From contig NZ_CP171363.1 in assembly GCF_046523945.1 (NCBI RefSeq), positions 1,860,001 through 1,924,000 of the forward strand: a stretch of 64,000 nucleotides of DNA. Direction: 5' to 3'. This DNA is from Faucicola mancuniensis (GTDB lineage Bacteria; Pseudomonadota; Gammaproteobacteria; Pseudomonadales; Moraxellaceae). Below are positions 28,476-36,761 of the stretch, one piece after another. The notes under the pieces are model-generated. The model did no database searches and had not been told where the DNA came from. It saw only the letters and a program-made list of their open reading frames with translations. A program made the position numbers and the translations under genes. The first letter of the stretch is position 1. The number at the start of each line of letters is the position of its first letter.

Positions 28476-29599
28476 TGAAACAATCTGAACAGGGCGTGGC
28501 GTTATTGACGATTTTGTTATTGGTGGTGGCGATTACGGTGGTCGCAGGCAGTATGCTTGCCAGCCAAAAAGTGATGTTGCGAGAGTATGCACTCACTCAA
28601 AACCAACGCCAAATGAACGAATATGCCCTGTATGGCGAAGCGGTGGCAAAGGGGTTAATCCAAGATGATGCCAATGTGAACCAAACCGACAGCCCACAAG
28701 ATATCTGGGCAAAACCCATCAAAGCGATAAAACTCAATCAAGCCGAGATTCAGATTGAAATCCAAGACGACAGCCAATTTTTTAACATCAACAATCTGTA
28801 CCATGATGGGGCGGTGGATAAGCAAGCGATGGCGTATTTTACCGCACTTTTGACTGCCAACGGTATTGAGCCGACAGTCGCCCAAGCAGTGTTGGACTGG
28901 CAAGACCCAGACAGCGATGTGTCAGGCGATGGCGGTGCGGAATTTGATTATTATCAAAGTCTTGGCAAGCCTTTACCTGTGAATATTGCCAATCAGCCGT
29001 TGATGTCGGTTGATGATTTGTTGTTTGTGCGTGGTATGGATAAACAAAAATTGGCAAAAATTAAGCCTTTTTTGACCGCTGTGCCGTATTTTTTGCCGAT
29101 GAATGTCAATCAGATAAAACCTGAATTGTTATCCGCCATCACCTTGATAACAGATTCACAAACGGACAATCAAAATCAAAGCCAAAATCAGACAAACAAC
29201 AGCGAAACAGACACGAATAAATCAGCAACACAACAAAATTCAACCAACTTAACCCTTGATATTATCGCCTTAAATGACTGGGCAAGCGAACGTGAAACGG
29301 CTGTGCCAATAGAAAGTATCAACACTTTTTGGCAAATACCGATTTTTGCCAATATCAGTGAAACACAACGCCAAACCATGACAAATTTACTCAGTGTGGA
29401 AAGCCGAGCGTTTCATGTGTGGGTTACGGTCAAAGTTGATGATAAACAACGATTTTTTAGCAGTCAATTGGCAAAGGTGAGTCAAAATCAAGGCAATCAA
29501 AACAGCAATTCAATGATAAACAATCAAAATAATGAACAAAACAATCAACAAATTTTGGCATTTAATCGGCAAATTTTGCCATTTTTGCCAAAAAAATGA
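28475..29599 (+). CDS. gspK: Type II secretion minor pseudopilin GspK
   Basis: A 374-residue pseudopilin, the large tip subunit. It has the GspK-type start EQG^VALLTILLLVVAITVVAGS (Val instead of Phe after the cleaved Gly), the calcium/helix region LLDWQDPDSDVSGDGGAEFDYY-like segment (about 148-168) and a SAM-like helical domain. Asn/Gln-rich tracts occur near residues 228-255 and in the last 35 residues. It ends the gspHIJK operon. Confidence 0.9.
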   Translation: MKQSEQGVALLTILLLVVAITVVAGSMLASQKVMLREYALTQNQRQMNEYALYGEAVAKGLIQDDANVNQTDSPQDIWAKPIKAIKLNQAEIQIEIQDDSQFFNINNLYHDGAVDKQAMAYFTALLTANGIEPTVAQAVLDWQDPDSDVSGDGGAEFDYYQSLGKPLPVNIANQPLMSVDDLLFVRGMDKQKLAKIKPFLTAVPYFLPMNVNQIKPELLSAITLITDSQTDNQNQSQNQTNNSETDTNKSATQQNSTNLTLDIIALNDWASERETAVPIESINTFWQIPIFANISETQRQTMTNLLSVESRAFHVWVTVKVDDKQRFFSSQLAKVSQNQGNQNSNSMINNQNNEQNNQQILAFNRQILPFLPKK

Positions 29600-29713
29600 T
29601 TGTGATTAACCCTTAACTCTTATAAAATAGGTTGCTTTACAAACTTTTACAAAACCCACGCAAAAATTGACAATTTGTGTGTTTTTTCACTTTTTTATTA
29701 TTGGGCGGTCATT

Positions 29714-31012
29714 ATGGACGCAATAGAACGTTATTTTGGGATTGATGGTAACAATACCACCATCAAAACAGAGATTTTGGCAGGTGTTACCACGTTTTTG
29801 ACGATGGTGTATATTATTTTTGTCAATCCGTCAATGCTTGCAGAAGCAGGCATGGACTCAGGTGCGGTATTCGTGGCGACCTGTTTGGCATCAGCGATTG
29901 GCTGTTTTTTGATGGGGTTAATCGCCAAATTGCCTGTGGCACTCGCCCCTGGTATGGGCTTAAATGCGTTTTTTACCTTTAGTGTCGTGCTAGGTATGGG
30001 CAAAAGTTGGCAAGTGGCATTGGGTGCGGTGTTCGTATCTGGCTTGTTATTTGTGTTAATCAGCGTGTTTAAACTGCGTGAATGGGTGATTAACGCCATT
30101 CCTTATACCTTAAAACAAGGCATCGTGGCGGGGATTGGGGCATTTTTGGCGTTTATTGCGTTAAAAAATGCGGGAATTATCGTTGCCAATCCTGCGACTT
30201 TTGTGAGTATGGGTAATATTACCGATTTTGCCCCTGCGATGGCGATTTTGAGTTTCTTTTTGATTGTTGTGTTTGTGCAACGAAAAGTCCCTGCCGCGGT
30301 GATGTTGTCCATTTTGATTGTAACGGTGATTAGCCTAATCACAGGACACGCTCAATATCAAGGTATCGTGTCCGCACCGCCGTCTATCGCACCAACCTTT
30401 ATGCAGTTAGACATTGCAGGGGCGTTAGATGTCAGTATGATTAGTGTAATTTTTGCGTTTTTATTTGTGGTGCTGTTTGACACCTCAGGTACGTTGATTG
30501 GCGTTACCAAAAAAGCTGGCTTGATGAAAAATGACGGTGAAATCCCAAATCTTGGCAAAGCCTTGTTTGCCGACTCTTCGGCTGCGGTAGCAGGTTCGTT
30601 GCTGGGTACATCCTCTGTGACAAGTTATGTTGAAAGTACGGCAGGCGTGGCGGCAGGTGGTCGTACAGGTTTGACGGCGATTGTCGTTGGCTTGTTGTTT
30701 TTGTTGGCGTTGTTTTTTGCACCGCTGGCTGGTATGATTCCTGCGTATGCGACTTCTGGGGCGATTTTTTATGTGGCTGTGTTGATGTTGTTTACCTTGC
30801 GTGAGATTGATTGGGACGATTTGACCGAAGCCTCGCCTGTGGCGGTTGTGCTACTTTTAACGCCTTTGACTTTCTCCATTGCAGATGGTATTGCATTGGG
30901 CTTTATCACTTATACGATTGGCAAATTGGTAAGCGGTCGTCATAAAGAAGTCAGCGTTGCGGTATGGGTTTTGACAGCGATTTTATTGGTAAAATTTATC
31001 TTTTTGCATTAA
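29714..31012 (+). CDS. NCS2 family purine permease (AzgA/GhxP-like)
   Basis: A 432-residue transporter of the AzgA-type branch of nucleobase/cation symporter-2, which takes up adenine, guanine or hypoxanthine. It opens with MDAIERYFGI and the family block GVTTFLTMVYIIFVNP, shows APGMGLNAFFTF, and has the motif LGTSSVTSYVESTAGVAAGG; about 12-14 hydrophobic segments are visible. The ATG at 29714 was chosen over an upstream in-frame TTG because family members start here. I saw no purine riboswitch in the leader. Confidence 0.92.
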   Translation: MDAIERYFGIDGNNTTIKTEILAGVTTFLTMVYIIFVNPSMLAEAGMDSGAVFVATCLASAIGCFLMGLIAKLPVALAPGMGLNAFFTFSVVLGMGKSWQVALGAVFVSGLLFVLISVFKLREWVINAIPYTLKQGIVAGIGAFLAFIALKNAGIIVANPATFVSMGNITDFAPAMAILSFFLIVVFVQRKVPAAVMLSILIVTVISLITGHAQYQGIVSAPPSIAPTFMQLDIAGALDVSMISVIFAFLFVVLFDTSGTLIGVTKKAGLMKNDGEIPNLGKALFADSSAAVAGSLLGTSSVTSYVESTAGVAAGGRTGLTAIVVGLLFLLALFFAPLAGMIPAYATSGAIFYVAVLMLFTLREIDWDDLTEASPVAVVLLLTPLTFSIADGIALGFITYTIGKLVSGRHKEVSVAVWVLTAILLVKFIFLH

Positions 31013-31041
31013 TTTTTGACAATAAGTTTTTAAGTTTTATT

Positions 31042-31073
31042 AAAAAATGCAATCGTAAAAGGTTGCATTTTTT
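31042..31073 (+). terminator. Terminator after the purine permease gene
   Basis: AAAAAATGCAA paired with TTGCATTTTTT around a 10-base loop, ending in T residues. Confidence 0.8.
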
Positions 31074-31137
31074 ATTTGGTTTTCACCCTAAAAAATGCTA
31101 TCATAGCCATTTTTTAGCGATGTAAAAAGAGTGAATT

Positions 31138-31950
31138 ATGCCACGTTTTGTCAGTTTTAATATCAACGGTATCCGTGCCAGACAGCACCAACTACAAGCC
31201 CTTACAGATGTTATCAATCCAGATATTATCGGTCTGCAAGAAACCAAAGTTCATGACGAAGCCTTTCCTTTGGACGATGTCAAAAGTTTGGGCTATCATG
31301 TGGAATTTTTTGGACAAAAATCGCATTATGGCGTGGCATTGCTGTCAAAACAAGCCCCAATTTTTGTGCAAAAAGGCTTTATTGGTGCAAATGATGACGA
31401 ACAAAAACGGCTGATTCATGCACGTTATGATTTTGATGGCAAACAAATTGACGTGTTAAACGGCTATTTTCCGCAAGGCGAAAACCGCAAACACGAAACC
31501 AAATTTCCCATGAAACAAGATTTTTATCAACGTTTGACCGATTATATCCTTGATTTAAAACAACAAAATCGTGAAATTATCGTCATGGGTGATATGAACA
31601 TCGCCCCAAATCCGCTAGATATCGGTATCGGCGAAAAAAATGCCAAACGCTGGCTGTCGCAAGGGGTCTGTTCGTTTTTGCCAGAAGAGCTTGAATGGTA
31701 TCAAACCTTGATGAATACAGGGTTAAGCGATACCTATCGGCATTTGCACGCCGAGAGTGATGGTTTAAGCTGGTTTGATTATCGTTCTAAGGGTTTTGAT
31801 GACACGCCCAAGCGTGGCTTACGCATAGACCATATTTTGTGTACGCAAGATTTGCTTGCTAATGTCAAAAACGCAGGTATTAGCTATGAGTTGCGAGCGA
31901 TGGAAAAACCGTCCGACCATGCCCCTGTTTGGGTGGATATTGACGTTTAA
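31138..31950 (+). CDS. xthA: Exodeoxyribonuclease III
   Basis: A 270-residue AP endonuclease/3'-5' exonuclease of base-excision repair. Family residues are visible: FNINGIRAR, LQETKVHDEAFP, the GDMNIAPNPLDIG block, DTYRHLHAE, GLRIDHILCT and the terminal SDHAPVW. An AAAGAG site lies before the ATG, and a -10-like TATCAT stands upstream (31099). It is transcribed separately from the permease. Confidence 0.95.
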   Translation: MPRFVSFNINGIRARQHQLQALTDVINPDIIGLQETKVHDEAFPLDDVKSLGYHVEFFGQKSHYGVALLSKQAPIFVQKGFIGANDDEQKRLIHARYDFDGKQIDVLNGYFPQGENRKHETKFPMKQDFYQRLTDYILDLKQQNREIIVMGDMNIAPNPLDIGIGEKNAKRWLSQGVCSFLPEELEWYQTLMNTGLSDTYRHLHAESDGLSWFDYRSKGFDDTPKRGLRIDHILCTQDLLANVKNAGISYELRAMEKPSDHAPVWVDIDV

Positions 31951-31990
31951 TTGCCAAATTTTTATTTAATTTGATGAAAGGGGAACAACA

Positions 31991-33373
31991 ATGATAAATG
32001 AAAATCAACGCTTTGCCCAAGCCATTGAAGCCTTACAACAGCGATTTGGCAAACAATTATCCACCAATTTAACCACTCGCCAGCAACATGCCCACACGAT
32101 GACATGGCTAGAAAATCAGCCTGCCGATGCGGTGTTGGTCGCTCATGACAAGCACGATGTGGCAGATGCAGTGAAAATCTGTAGCGAGCATAAAATGCCT
32201 GTGATTGCCTTTGGTATCGGCTCGTCATTGGAAGGTCAGCTCAACGCACCGCATGGCGGTCTGTGCATTGATATGTCCACGATGAATCAGATTTTGCACG
32301 TCAATGCCGAAGACTTGACAGCGACTGTGCAAGCGGGCGTTACTCGTGAGGAATTGAATCACTATCTGCGGACGACAGGGCTATTTTTTCCGCTTGACCC
32401 CGGTGCGAATGCTACGATTGGTGGTATGGTCGCTACTCGTGCATCAGGTACGAATGCGGTGCGTTACGGCACGATGAAGGACGTTACTTTAGCGTTAGAA
32501 GTCGTGATGCCAAACGGTGAAATTATCCATACAGGTAGCCGTGCCAAAAAATCGGCTGCGGGCTATGATTTGACACGTTTAATCGTAGGTTCGGAAGGGA
32601 CGCTTGGTATTGTTACTGAGATTACGGTGCGTTTGTTTGGCTCACCTGAGTGCGTGGGAAGTGGCGTTTGTAATTTTCCGAGTATTGATTTGGCGTGTCA
32701 AGCGACCATTGCAACCATTCAAATGTGTTTGCCAATTGCTCGTATTGAATTGCTTGACCCTGTGCAAGTCAAAGCGTGTAACCAATATTCAAAATTGGAT
32801 TTGTCAGAATTACCGACTTTATTTGTGGAATTTCATGGCACAGAAAACAGCGTAAAAGAACAAGCGGAGCTGTTTGCGTCCATTATTGAAGAGTTTGAAG
32901 GTTCAAATTTTGCATGGGATAGCGATGAACAAGCTCGAAGAAAACTGTGGACAGCCCGCCACAATGCGTATTTTGCAAGCTGTGCCTTACGCCCAGAGGC
33001 TCGTGGATTATCAACCGATGCGTGCGTGCCGATTTCTCGCCTTGCTGAATGCGTTACGGCGACACAAGCCGACATTGAGGCATCAGGTATGCTTGCACCG
33101 ATTGTTGGACATGTTGGCGATGGTAATTTTCATGTGTTGTTGCTTGTTGATACCAATAGCGAACATGAGTTGAAAACTGCTGAAGAGATTTTAGCTCGGT
33201 TGGCGTATCGTGCGATTGAGATGGGCGGAACGTGTACAGGCGAGCATGGTATCGGTCAAGGCAAACGCAAGTATATGGAAAAAGAACACGGCAATGCCAT
33301 TCAATTCATGCGTGCGGTTAAGCAGGCGATTGACCCAAATAATATTATGAATCCTGATAAAATTTGGTTTTAA
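31991..33373 (+). CDS. FAD-linked oxidase, D-lactate dehydrogenase/GlcD-like
   Basis: A 460-residue flavoprotein with an N-terminal FAD-binding PCMH domain (IAFGIGSSLEGQLNAPHGG, then DPGANATIGGMVATRASGTNAVRYG) and a C-terminal oxidase domain ending in GHVGDGNFHVLLLV, TCTGEHGIGQGKRKYM and NIMNPDKIWF. This fits cytochrome-type D-lactate dehydrogenases and glycolate oxidase GlcD; residues alone do not separate the substrates. The stop codon touches a roughly 205-bp repeat element, whose insertion may have defined the 3' end. Confidence 0.9.
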   Translation: MINENQRFAQAIEALQQRFGKQLSTNLTTRQQHAHTMTWLENQPADAVLVAHDKHDVADAVKICSEHKMPVIAFGIGSSLEGQLNAPHGGLCIDMSTMNQILHVNAEDLTATVQAGVTREELNHYLRTTGLFFPLDPGANATIGGMVATRASGTNAVRYGTMKDVTLALEVVMPNGEIIHTGSRAKKSAAGYDLTRLIVGSEGTLGIVTEITVRLFGSPECVGSGVCNFPSIDLACQATIATIQMCLPIARIELLDPVQVKACNQYSKLDLSELPTLFVEFHGTENSVKEQAELFASIIEEFEGSNFAWDSDEQARRKLWTARHNAYFASCALRPEARGLSTDACVPISRLAECVTATQADIEASGMLAPIVGHVGDGNFHVLLLVDTNSEHELKTAEEILARLAYRAIEMGGTCTGEHGIGQGKRKYMEKEHGNAIQFMRAVKQAIDPNNIMNPDKIWF

Positions 33374-33578
33374 GAACCTGTATTCATAACGTTTTTGCGA
33401 TGAAAAATGAGATAAATCGCCAGCTTTTTAAGGAAAAAACGCAGACTGATAGTCATTCTATCAGGCAAGTTTTTGACATCGAGCCGCAAGATTTAGCCAT
33501 TTTTCATGCAAAAGCAAATAAATATCTGCTTTTAAAATTTGTAAAATGTTACTGCGTAATGTTGTGAATATAGATTCT
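33373..33578 (+). repeat. MITE-like repeat element, copy 1
   Basis: A 206-bp element bounded by imperfect inverted ends: AGAACCTGTATTCATAAC at the left and GTTGTGAATATAGATTCT at the right. It is closely similar over its whole length to the reverse complement of 54545-54748, and its right 45 bp recur at 62422-62469. Inside are a hairpin (33446-33464, CTGATAG/CTATCAG) and an open frame of 55 codons (33400-33567) shared with copy 2. It begins at the stop codon of the preceding oxidase gene. No transposase is encoded, so it would have to be moved in trans. Confidence 0.85.
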
Positions 33579-33614
33579 AAGATTAAATGGCAATTGCTTA
33601 ATAACTTGAATAAC

Positions 33615-33646
33615 AAGGACGTAAAATCAATACGTCCTTTTTTATG
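33615..33646. terminator. Hairpin terminator between repeat element and thiS
   Basis: AAGGACGTA with its complement TACGTCCTT, an 7-base loop and a T6 run on the plus strand. It probably ends transcripts from the oxidase gene side and may also act for thiS on the minus strand. Confidence 0.7.
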
Positions 33647-33657
33647 TTAATTTTTAA

Positions 33658-33867
33658 TTAACCACCGCCAACCGCTTGCACGACTTCAATTTTTATATTG
33701 TCGGTTAAATTGATGTTGGCAAGCTGGCTTTTGGGAATGAGCTCGCCATCAACTTCTACTGCAAAACGCCCTGTCGTTTGCCCCATTTCATCAAGCAATG
33801 CTTGTAAATGGGTGTGGGCAGTTTGTAAGGTTTCACCGTTTAATATTACTTGTATTGTTTGGGGCAT
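33658..33867 (-). CDS. thiS: Sulfur carrier protein ThiS
   Basis: A 69-residue ubiquitin-like protein ending in Gly-Gly (AVGGG), the tail that is adenylated and thiocarboxylated to carry sulfur for thiazole synthesis in thiamine production. VEVDGELIPKSQ and IKIEVVQAVGGG match the family. An AAGGAG site lies just upstream. thiG, which usually follows, is absent: the gene is followed by a terminator and the repeat element. Confidence 0.9.
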   Translation of the reverse strand: MPQTIQVILNGETLQTAHTHLQALLDEMGQTTGRFAVEVDGELIPKSQLANINLTDNIKIEVVQAVGGG

Positions 33868-33956
33868 TTTTGCTCCTTCCTTTATTTAATTTAAAAAAAT
33901 ATTTAATTAAAATGAACGTTAATTAGCGTAAGACCCATTGAAATGGTTAGCATTTT

Positions 33957-34325
33957 TTATCCTTTAACTTTTGCCAAAACAACCGCCAACCACACCCAAG
34001 CGATAATAAACAACGTTCCGCCAATTGGCGTAATCGCTCCAAGCCATCTTGGAAAACCCAATGCCATCAAATACAACGACCCGACAAAAAACACAATGCC
34101 AAATTGTAAAACCCAAGCAATTTTGGCAGGGGCAAATTTTAACTTAATCAGCAACCCCACAATCAGCAATCCCAACGCATGATAAAAAAAATACTGCGTG
34201 CCTGTTTGCCACCAGTTAAGCTGTTCTGCGGTCAGACGAGCCTTTAAACCATGCGAGCCAAACGCCCCACACGCCACCGCAATCGCTAGATTTATCGCAC
34301 CGATAGATAACCAATTCACATTCAT
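33957..34325 (-). CDS. DUF423 family membrane protein (YgdD-like)
   Basis: A 122-residue protein with four membrane segments and the hallmark ACGAFGSHGLKARL near residues 18-31. The function of this family is unknown. Its start overlaps the stop of the brnA-like gene by 4 bp (ATGA), so it is read from the same transcript as the toxin-antitoxin pair; the association is probably incidental. Confidence 0.88.
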   Translation of the reverse strand: MNVNWLSIGAINLAIAVACGAFGSHGLKARLTAEQLNWWQTGTQYFFYHALGLLIVGLLIKLKFAPAKIAWVLQFGIVFFVGSLYLMALGFPRWLGAITPIGGTLFIIAWVWLAVVLAKVKG

Positions 34326-34621
34326 GATAATTGCTCTTTTTGCATGGTTTGGCGAAGTAACTGATTGATAAAACGGTCAAAATGTTCGGCAAAGCCTTTT
34401 TTATCAAGCCATTCTGCAACATCATCATCAATTTTGATACGATGAATATTTTTATTAAAAAAAGAACCACGAGTTGCATTAGACCAATCAAGCTCTTCTG
34501 GTGCATCGCTTAAATCAATTTCGTTATCTGACATATTTTTCAGATAATCAATTTCCGCTTGCATGGCAGGTGTGATAGGTGGTGGATTATTTTTATATAA
34601 TACATTTCTAATAATTGCCAT
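34322..34621 (-). CDS. brnA: BrnA family antitoxin
   Basis: A 99-residue protein with the BrnA layout: variable N-terminus, the DAPEELDWSNATRGSF block, then a ribbon-helix-helix-type C-terminus (RIKIDDDVAEWLDKKGF and INQLLRQTM). BrnA neutralises the BrnT RNase and represses the operon as a dimer. The ATG at 34621 has GAGAG upstream and overlaps the end of the brnT frame by 14 bp. The antitoxin frame is intact although the upstream toxin frame is broken. Confidence 0.88.
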   Translation of the reverse strand: MAIIRNVLYKNNPPPITPAMQAEIDYLKNMSDNEIDLSDAPEELDWSNATRGSFFNKNIHRIKIDDDVAEWLDKKGFAEHFDRFINQLLRQTMQKEQLS

Positions 34622-34918
34622 AATATTCTCTCTTTTCAAGATTCGTTGCAGGGCGAGCGGTGATAATGCGAAAAACTTCTTTGCCACTTGCATCGCCTTG
34701 GTATAAATGTCCCACAAACAAAATCACGTTGTCAGCAATTTTGTCAATACTTCGCCAACGTTGTTCGCCATCTTTGACAAAGTCAGTTTCGGTTAAAAAA
34801 TTTTCATCAAAAAAACAAGCTGTGCTAATTCAAACAATACTTTGTGTTTTTGTTTGTTGGATTGGTTTTTGTTTTCGTCCCATTCAATGATGATGAAATC
34901 ATGTTCAATATGTGTCAT
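34608..34918 (-). pseudogene. brnT: brnT toxin gene, frameshifted in a T7 run
   Basis: From the ATG at 34918 the frame encodes a BrnT-like start (IIIEWDENKNQSNKQKHKVL, then FELAQLVF) but stops after about 42 codons. One base over, the rest of BrnT is open to a TAG at 34608: DENFLTETDFVKDGEQRW, then a VILFVGHLYQ segment and FRIITARPATNLEKREYY. The break lies in a run of seven T on the coding strand (A7 at 34809-34815 on the plus strand). Adding one T restores a single frame of about 103 codons. BrnT toxins are RelE-fold RNases that block translation. This could be a true mutation, a slippage switch or a sequencing error. Confidence 0.85.
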
Positions 34919-34929
34919 GTTTTATCCAC

Positions 34930-36066
34930 TCAATCCAACTGCAAATGCGTATTAGCAAGCATTGCTTCTTTAATTTTATCCATCGCATTTTTCTCAATCT
35001 GACGCACCCGCTCCGCAGATATATTATACTCCGCCGCCAACTCATGCAAGGTCGCTTTTTGCTCATTCAACCAACGCTGTTGCACAATATCACGAGAACG
35101 CTCATCAAGGCTGTCCATCGCTTCAGCTAGGGCGTTATTATTGCTCTCTTCCCAGTCGGCATCTTCCACCATATCGGCAGGATTAACTTCATCTTCTAGG
35201 TAATACTGCGGTGCGTAACGCCCTTCATCTTCGTCATCGCTTTGGGCTTCAAAAGACGCATCGTACGATGTCAAACGGCTTTCCATCTCAAGCACTTGTT
35301 TTACCGTAACGTTCAAATCTTTAGCAATCGCTTCGGCTTCTTCTAGCGTGAGTTGATTATTGGTTTTTTTCAAAGAACGCAAATTAAAAAACAATTTTCG
35401 GTGGGCTTTGGTCGTGGCAACTTTGACAATTCGCCAATTACGAATAACAAATTCATGAATTTCCGCCTTAATCCAATGCACCGCAAACGACACCAAACGC
35501 ACGCCCTTATTTGGGTCAAAACGTTTTACCGCTTTCATCAAGCCAACATTGCCTTCCTGAATTAAATCGCCCTGTGGCAAGCCATACCCTGAATAACTGC
35601 GAGCAATATGAATGACAAATCGCAAATGCGACATCACAAGCAATCTTGCCGCTTCCACATCGCCTTCATCATAATAGCGGTGGGCGAGTTCCTGCTCTTG
35701 CTCTGGGGTCAAAATCGGAATTTGATGCACCGCATTGATATACGCACCCAAGTTTACCCCGGGAGCGGTTAGGCTCGTTGGCATGGCAGGGACTAGGGCA
35801 TTGGTGGTTTTGGATTTTTTGCGACTGGCGGTACGTTTTGGACGCTCGTCAAAGTCATCATCAAAATCGTTATCAAAATCATCGTCTAAGGTATCGTCCA
35901 AACTTTCCAAATTGTCTAAGTCATCAAAATCACCGTACGCCAACTCATCAAAATCAGGCTCATCATTGTCATACACCTCATCGTCAAAATCATCAAAAAT
36001 CTCATTTGGTGTGTGGTTTGTTGGGTCTATGGTTTTTGTTGTCGGACTTGCTTTTTTATGGCTCAT
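34930..36066 (-). CDS. rpoH: RNA polymerase sigma-32 (heat shock) factor with acidic N-terminal extension
   Basis: Sigma factor directing RNA polymerase to heat-shock promoters. The core begins near residue 93 and shows region 1.2 (ILTPEQEQELAHRYY), region 2 (HLRFVIHIARSYSGYGLPQG with DLIQEGNVGLMKAVKRFDP), the RpoH box region (HRKLFFNLRSLKK) and region 4 (LHELAAEYNISAERVRQIEK). Core length (about 286) equals E. coli RpoH (284). Residues 24-74 are an added tract dominated by Asp with Phe, Glu and Leu, followed by a basic patch (RPKRTASRKKSK, 76-87). No ribosome site is evident at the internal Met95, so the extension is probably translated. Confidence 0.95.
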   Translation of the reverse strand: MSHKKASPTTKTIDPTNHTPNEIFDDFDDEVYDNDEPDFDELAYGDFDDLDNLESLDDTLDDDFDNDFDDDFDERPKRTASRKKSKTTNALVPAMPTSLTAPGVNLGAYINAVHQIPILTPEQEQELAHRYYDEGDVEAARLLVMSHLRFVIHIARSYSGYGLPQGDLIQEGNVGLMKAVKRFDPNKGVRLVSFAVHWIKAEIHEFVIRNWRIVKVATTKAHRKLFFNLRSLKKTNNQLTLEEAEAIAKDLNVTVKQVLEMESRLTSYDASFEAQSDDEDEGRYAPQYYLEDEVNPADMVEDADWEESNNNALAEAMDSLDERSRDIVQQRWLNEQKATLHELAAEYNISAERVRQIEKNAMDKIKEAMLANTHLQLD

Positions 36067-36102
36067 AACTTTTCTCTATCTAAATTTTTGTATGTGTTTT
36101 GT

Positions 36103-36134
36103 GTTTGTCAAATCTGTTTGTCAAATCTGTTTGT
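36103..36134. repeat. 13-bp tandem repeat upstream of rpoH
   Basis: GTTTGTCAAATCT is repeated twice exactly (36103-36115, 36116-36128) plus a partial third unit. On the rpoH strand each unit carries TTGACA, a -35-like hexamer. It lies 37-68 bp upstream of the rpoH start codon. Confidence 0.75.
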
Positions 36135-36252
36135 AAAAATTGATACATGACGTTTATTATAAACCCAACGCCAATAAAAACCATTAAAAATTGTACTACA
36201 AATTTGTAACGATAACGGTTTAAAAAATTAACAATACTGTTTAGCAAAACAA

Positions 36253-36612
36253 TTATTTTTTGACAATGATATGAAAAATTGGCATATTTGACAGGGATTT
36301 TACCAATAACAAATCATGCTTGGCGTGTTGACAAAACGCCTTAATATCGTGTTCGCTGTTGGGGTCGGTGGCGGTTACATATACAGATTGTCCGTCATCG
36401 GTGGTTTTTAACGCCATTTTTAATTTTAATAAAGGCATGGGGCAGGCGAGATTTTTGCCATTGACATATTGCTGTAAATTGCCAAAATTGCTTAATTTTG
36501 TTAAATTTTCGTCATCAATGGCTTGACAAAAGTTTTGCCAATCTTGTAAAAAATCATCGTTTTTTTTATCAAATTGATTAAAATTATTTAAAATTTCGTT
36601 ATTATTCATCAA
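36253..36612 (-). CDS. TusA-like sulfur transfer protein with N-terminal extension
   Basis: A 119-residue protein whose C-terminal part (about 50-119) is a TusA/SirA-like domain with the active-site motif LACPMPLLKLKMAL, where the Cys carries persulfide sulfur. The N-terminal 50 residues, rich in Asn, Asp and Phe, are not part of the usual 80-residue TusA. It may be a TusA paralogue in sulfur relay for cofactors or redox regulation; no partner genes are near. Confidence 0.82.
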   Translation of the reverse strand: MMNNNEILNNFNQFDKKNDDFLQDWQNFCQAIDDENLTKLSNFGNLQQYVNGKNLACPMPLLKLKMALKTTDDGQSVYVTATDPNSEHDIKAFCQHAKHDLLLVKSLSNMPIFHIIVKK

Positions 36613-36761
36613 ATTTCCTAATAAGTTTTTTTAAATGGTTTAAAATTACAAAAAGCGTAAATTTTTGTTAATTGCCTTTAACAAAATTGTGCTAAGCTAT
36701 TTTAACCATTTTTTATAAAAAATACAGATTATGTCAAAAAAAAATATCTTTGCTAAATAAA

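Noticed and set aside
28253..28596. Open frames on the minus strand of gspJ encoding Tyr/Cys/Phe-rich peptides
   Set aside because: They are mirror images of the Asn/Gln-rich codons of gspJ, with no ribosome site and no protein-like composition.
29600..29713. Possible purine riboswitch before the purine permease
   Set aside because: I could not find the conserved junction and loop sequences of the purine aptamer in the short leader.
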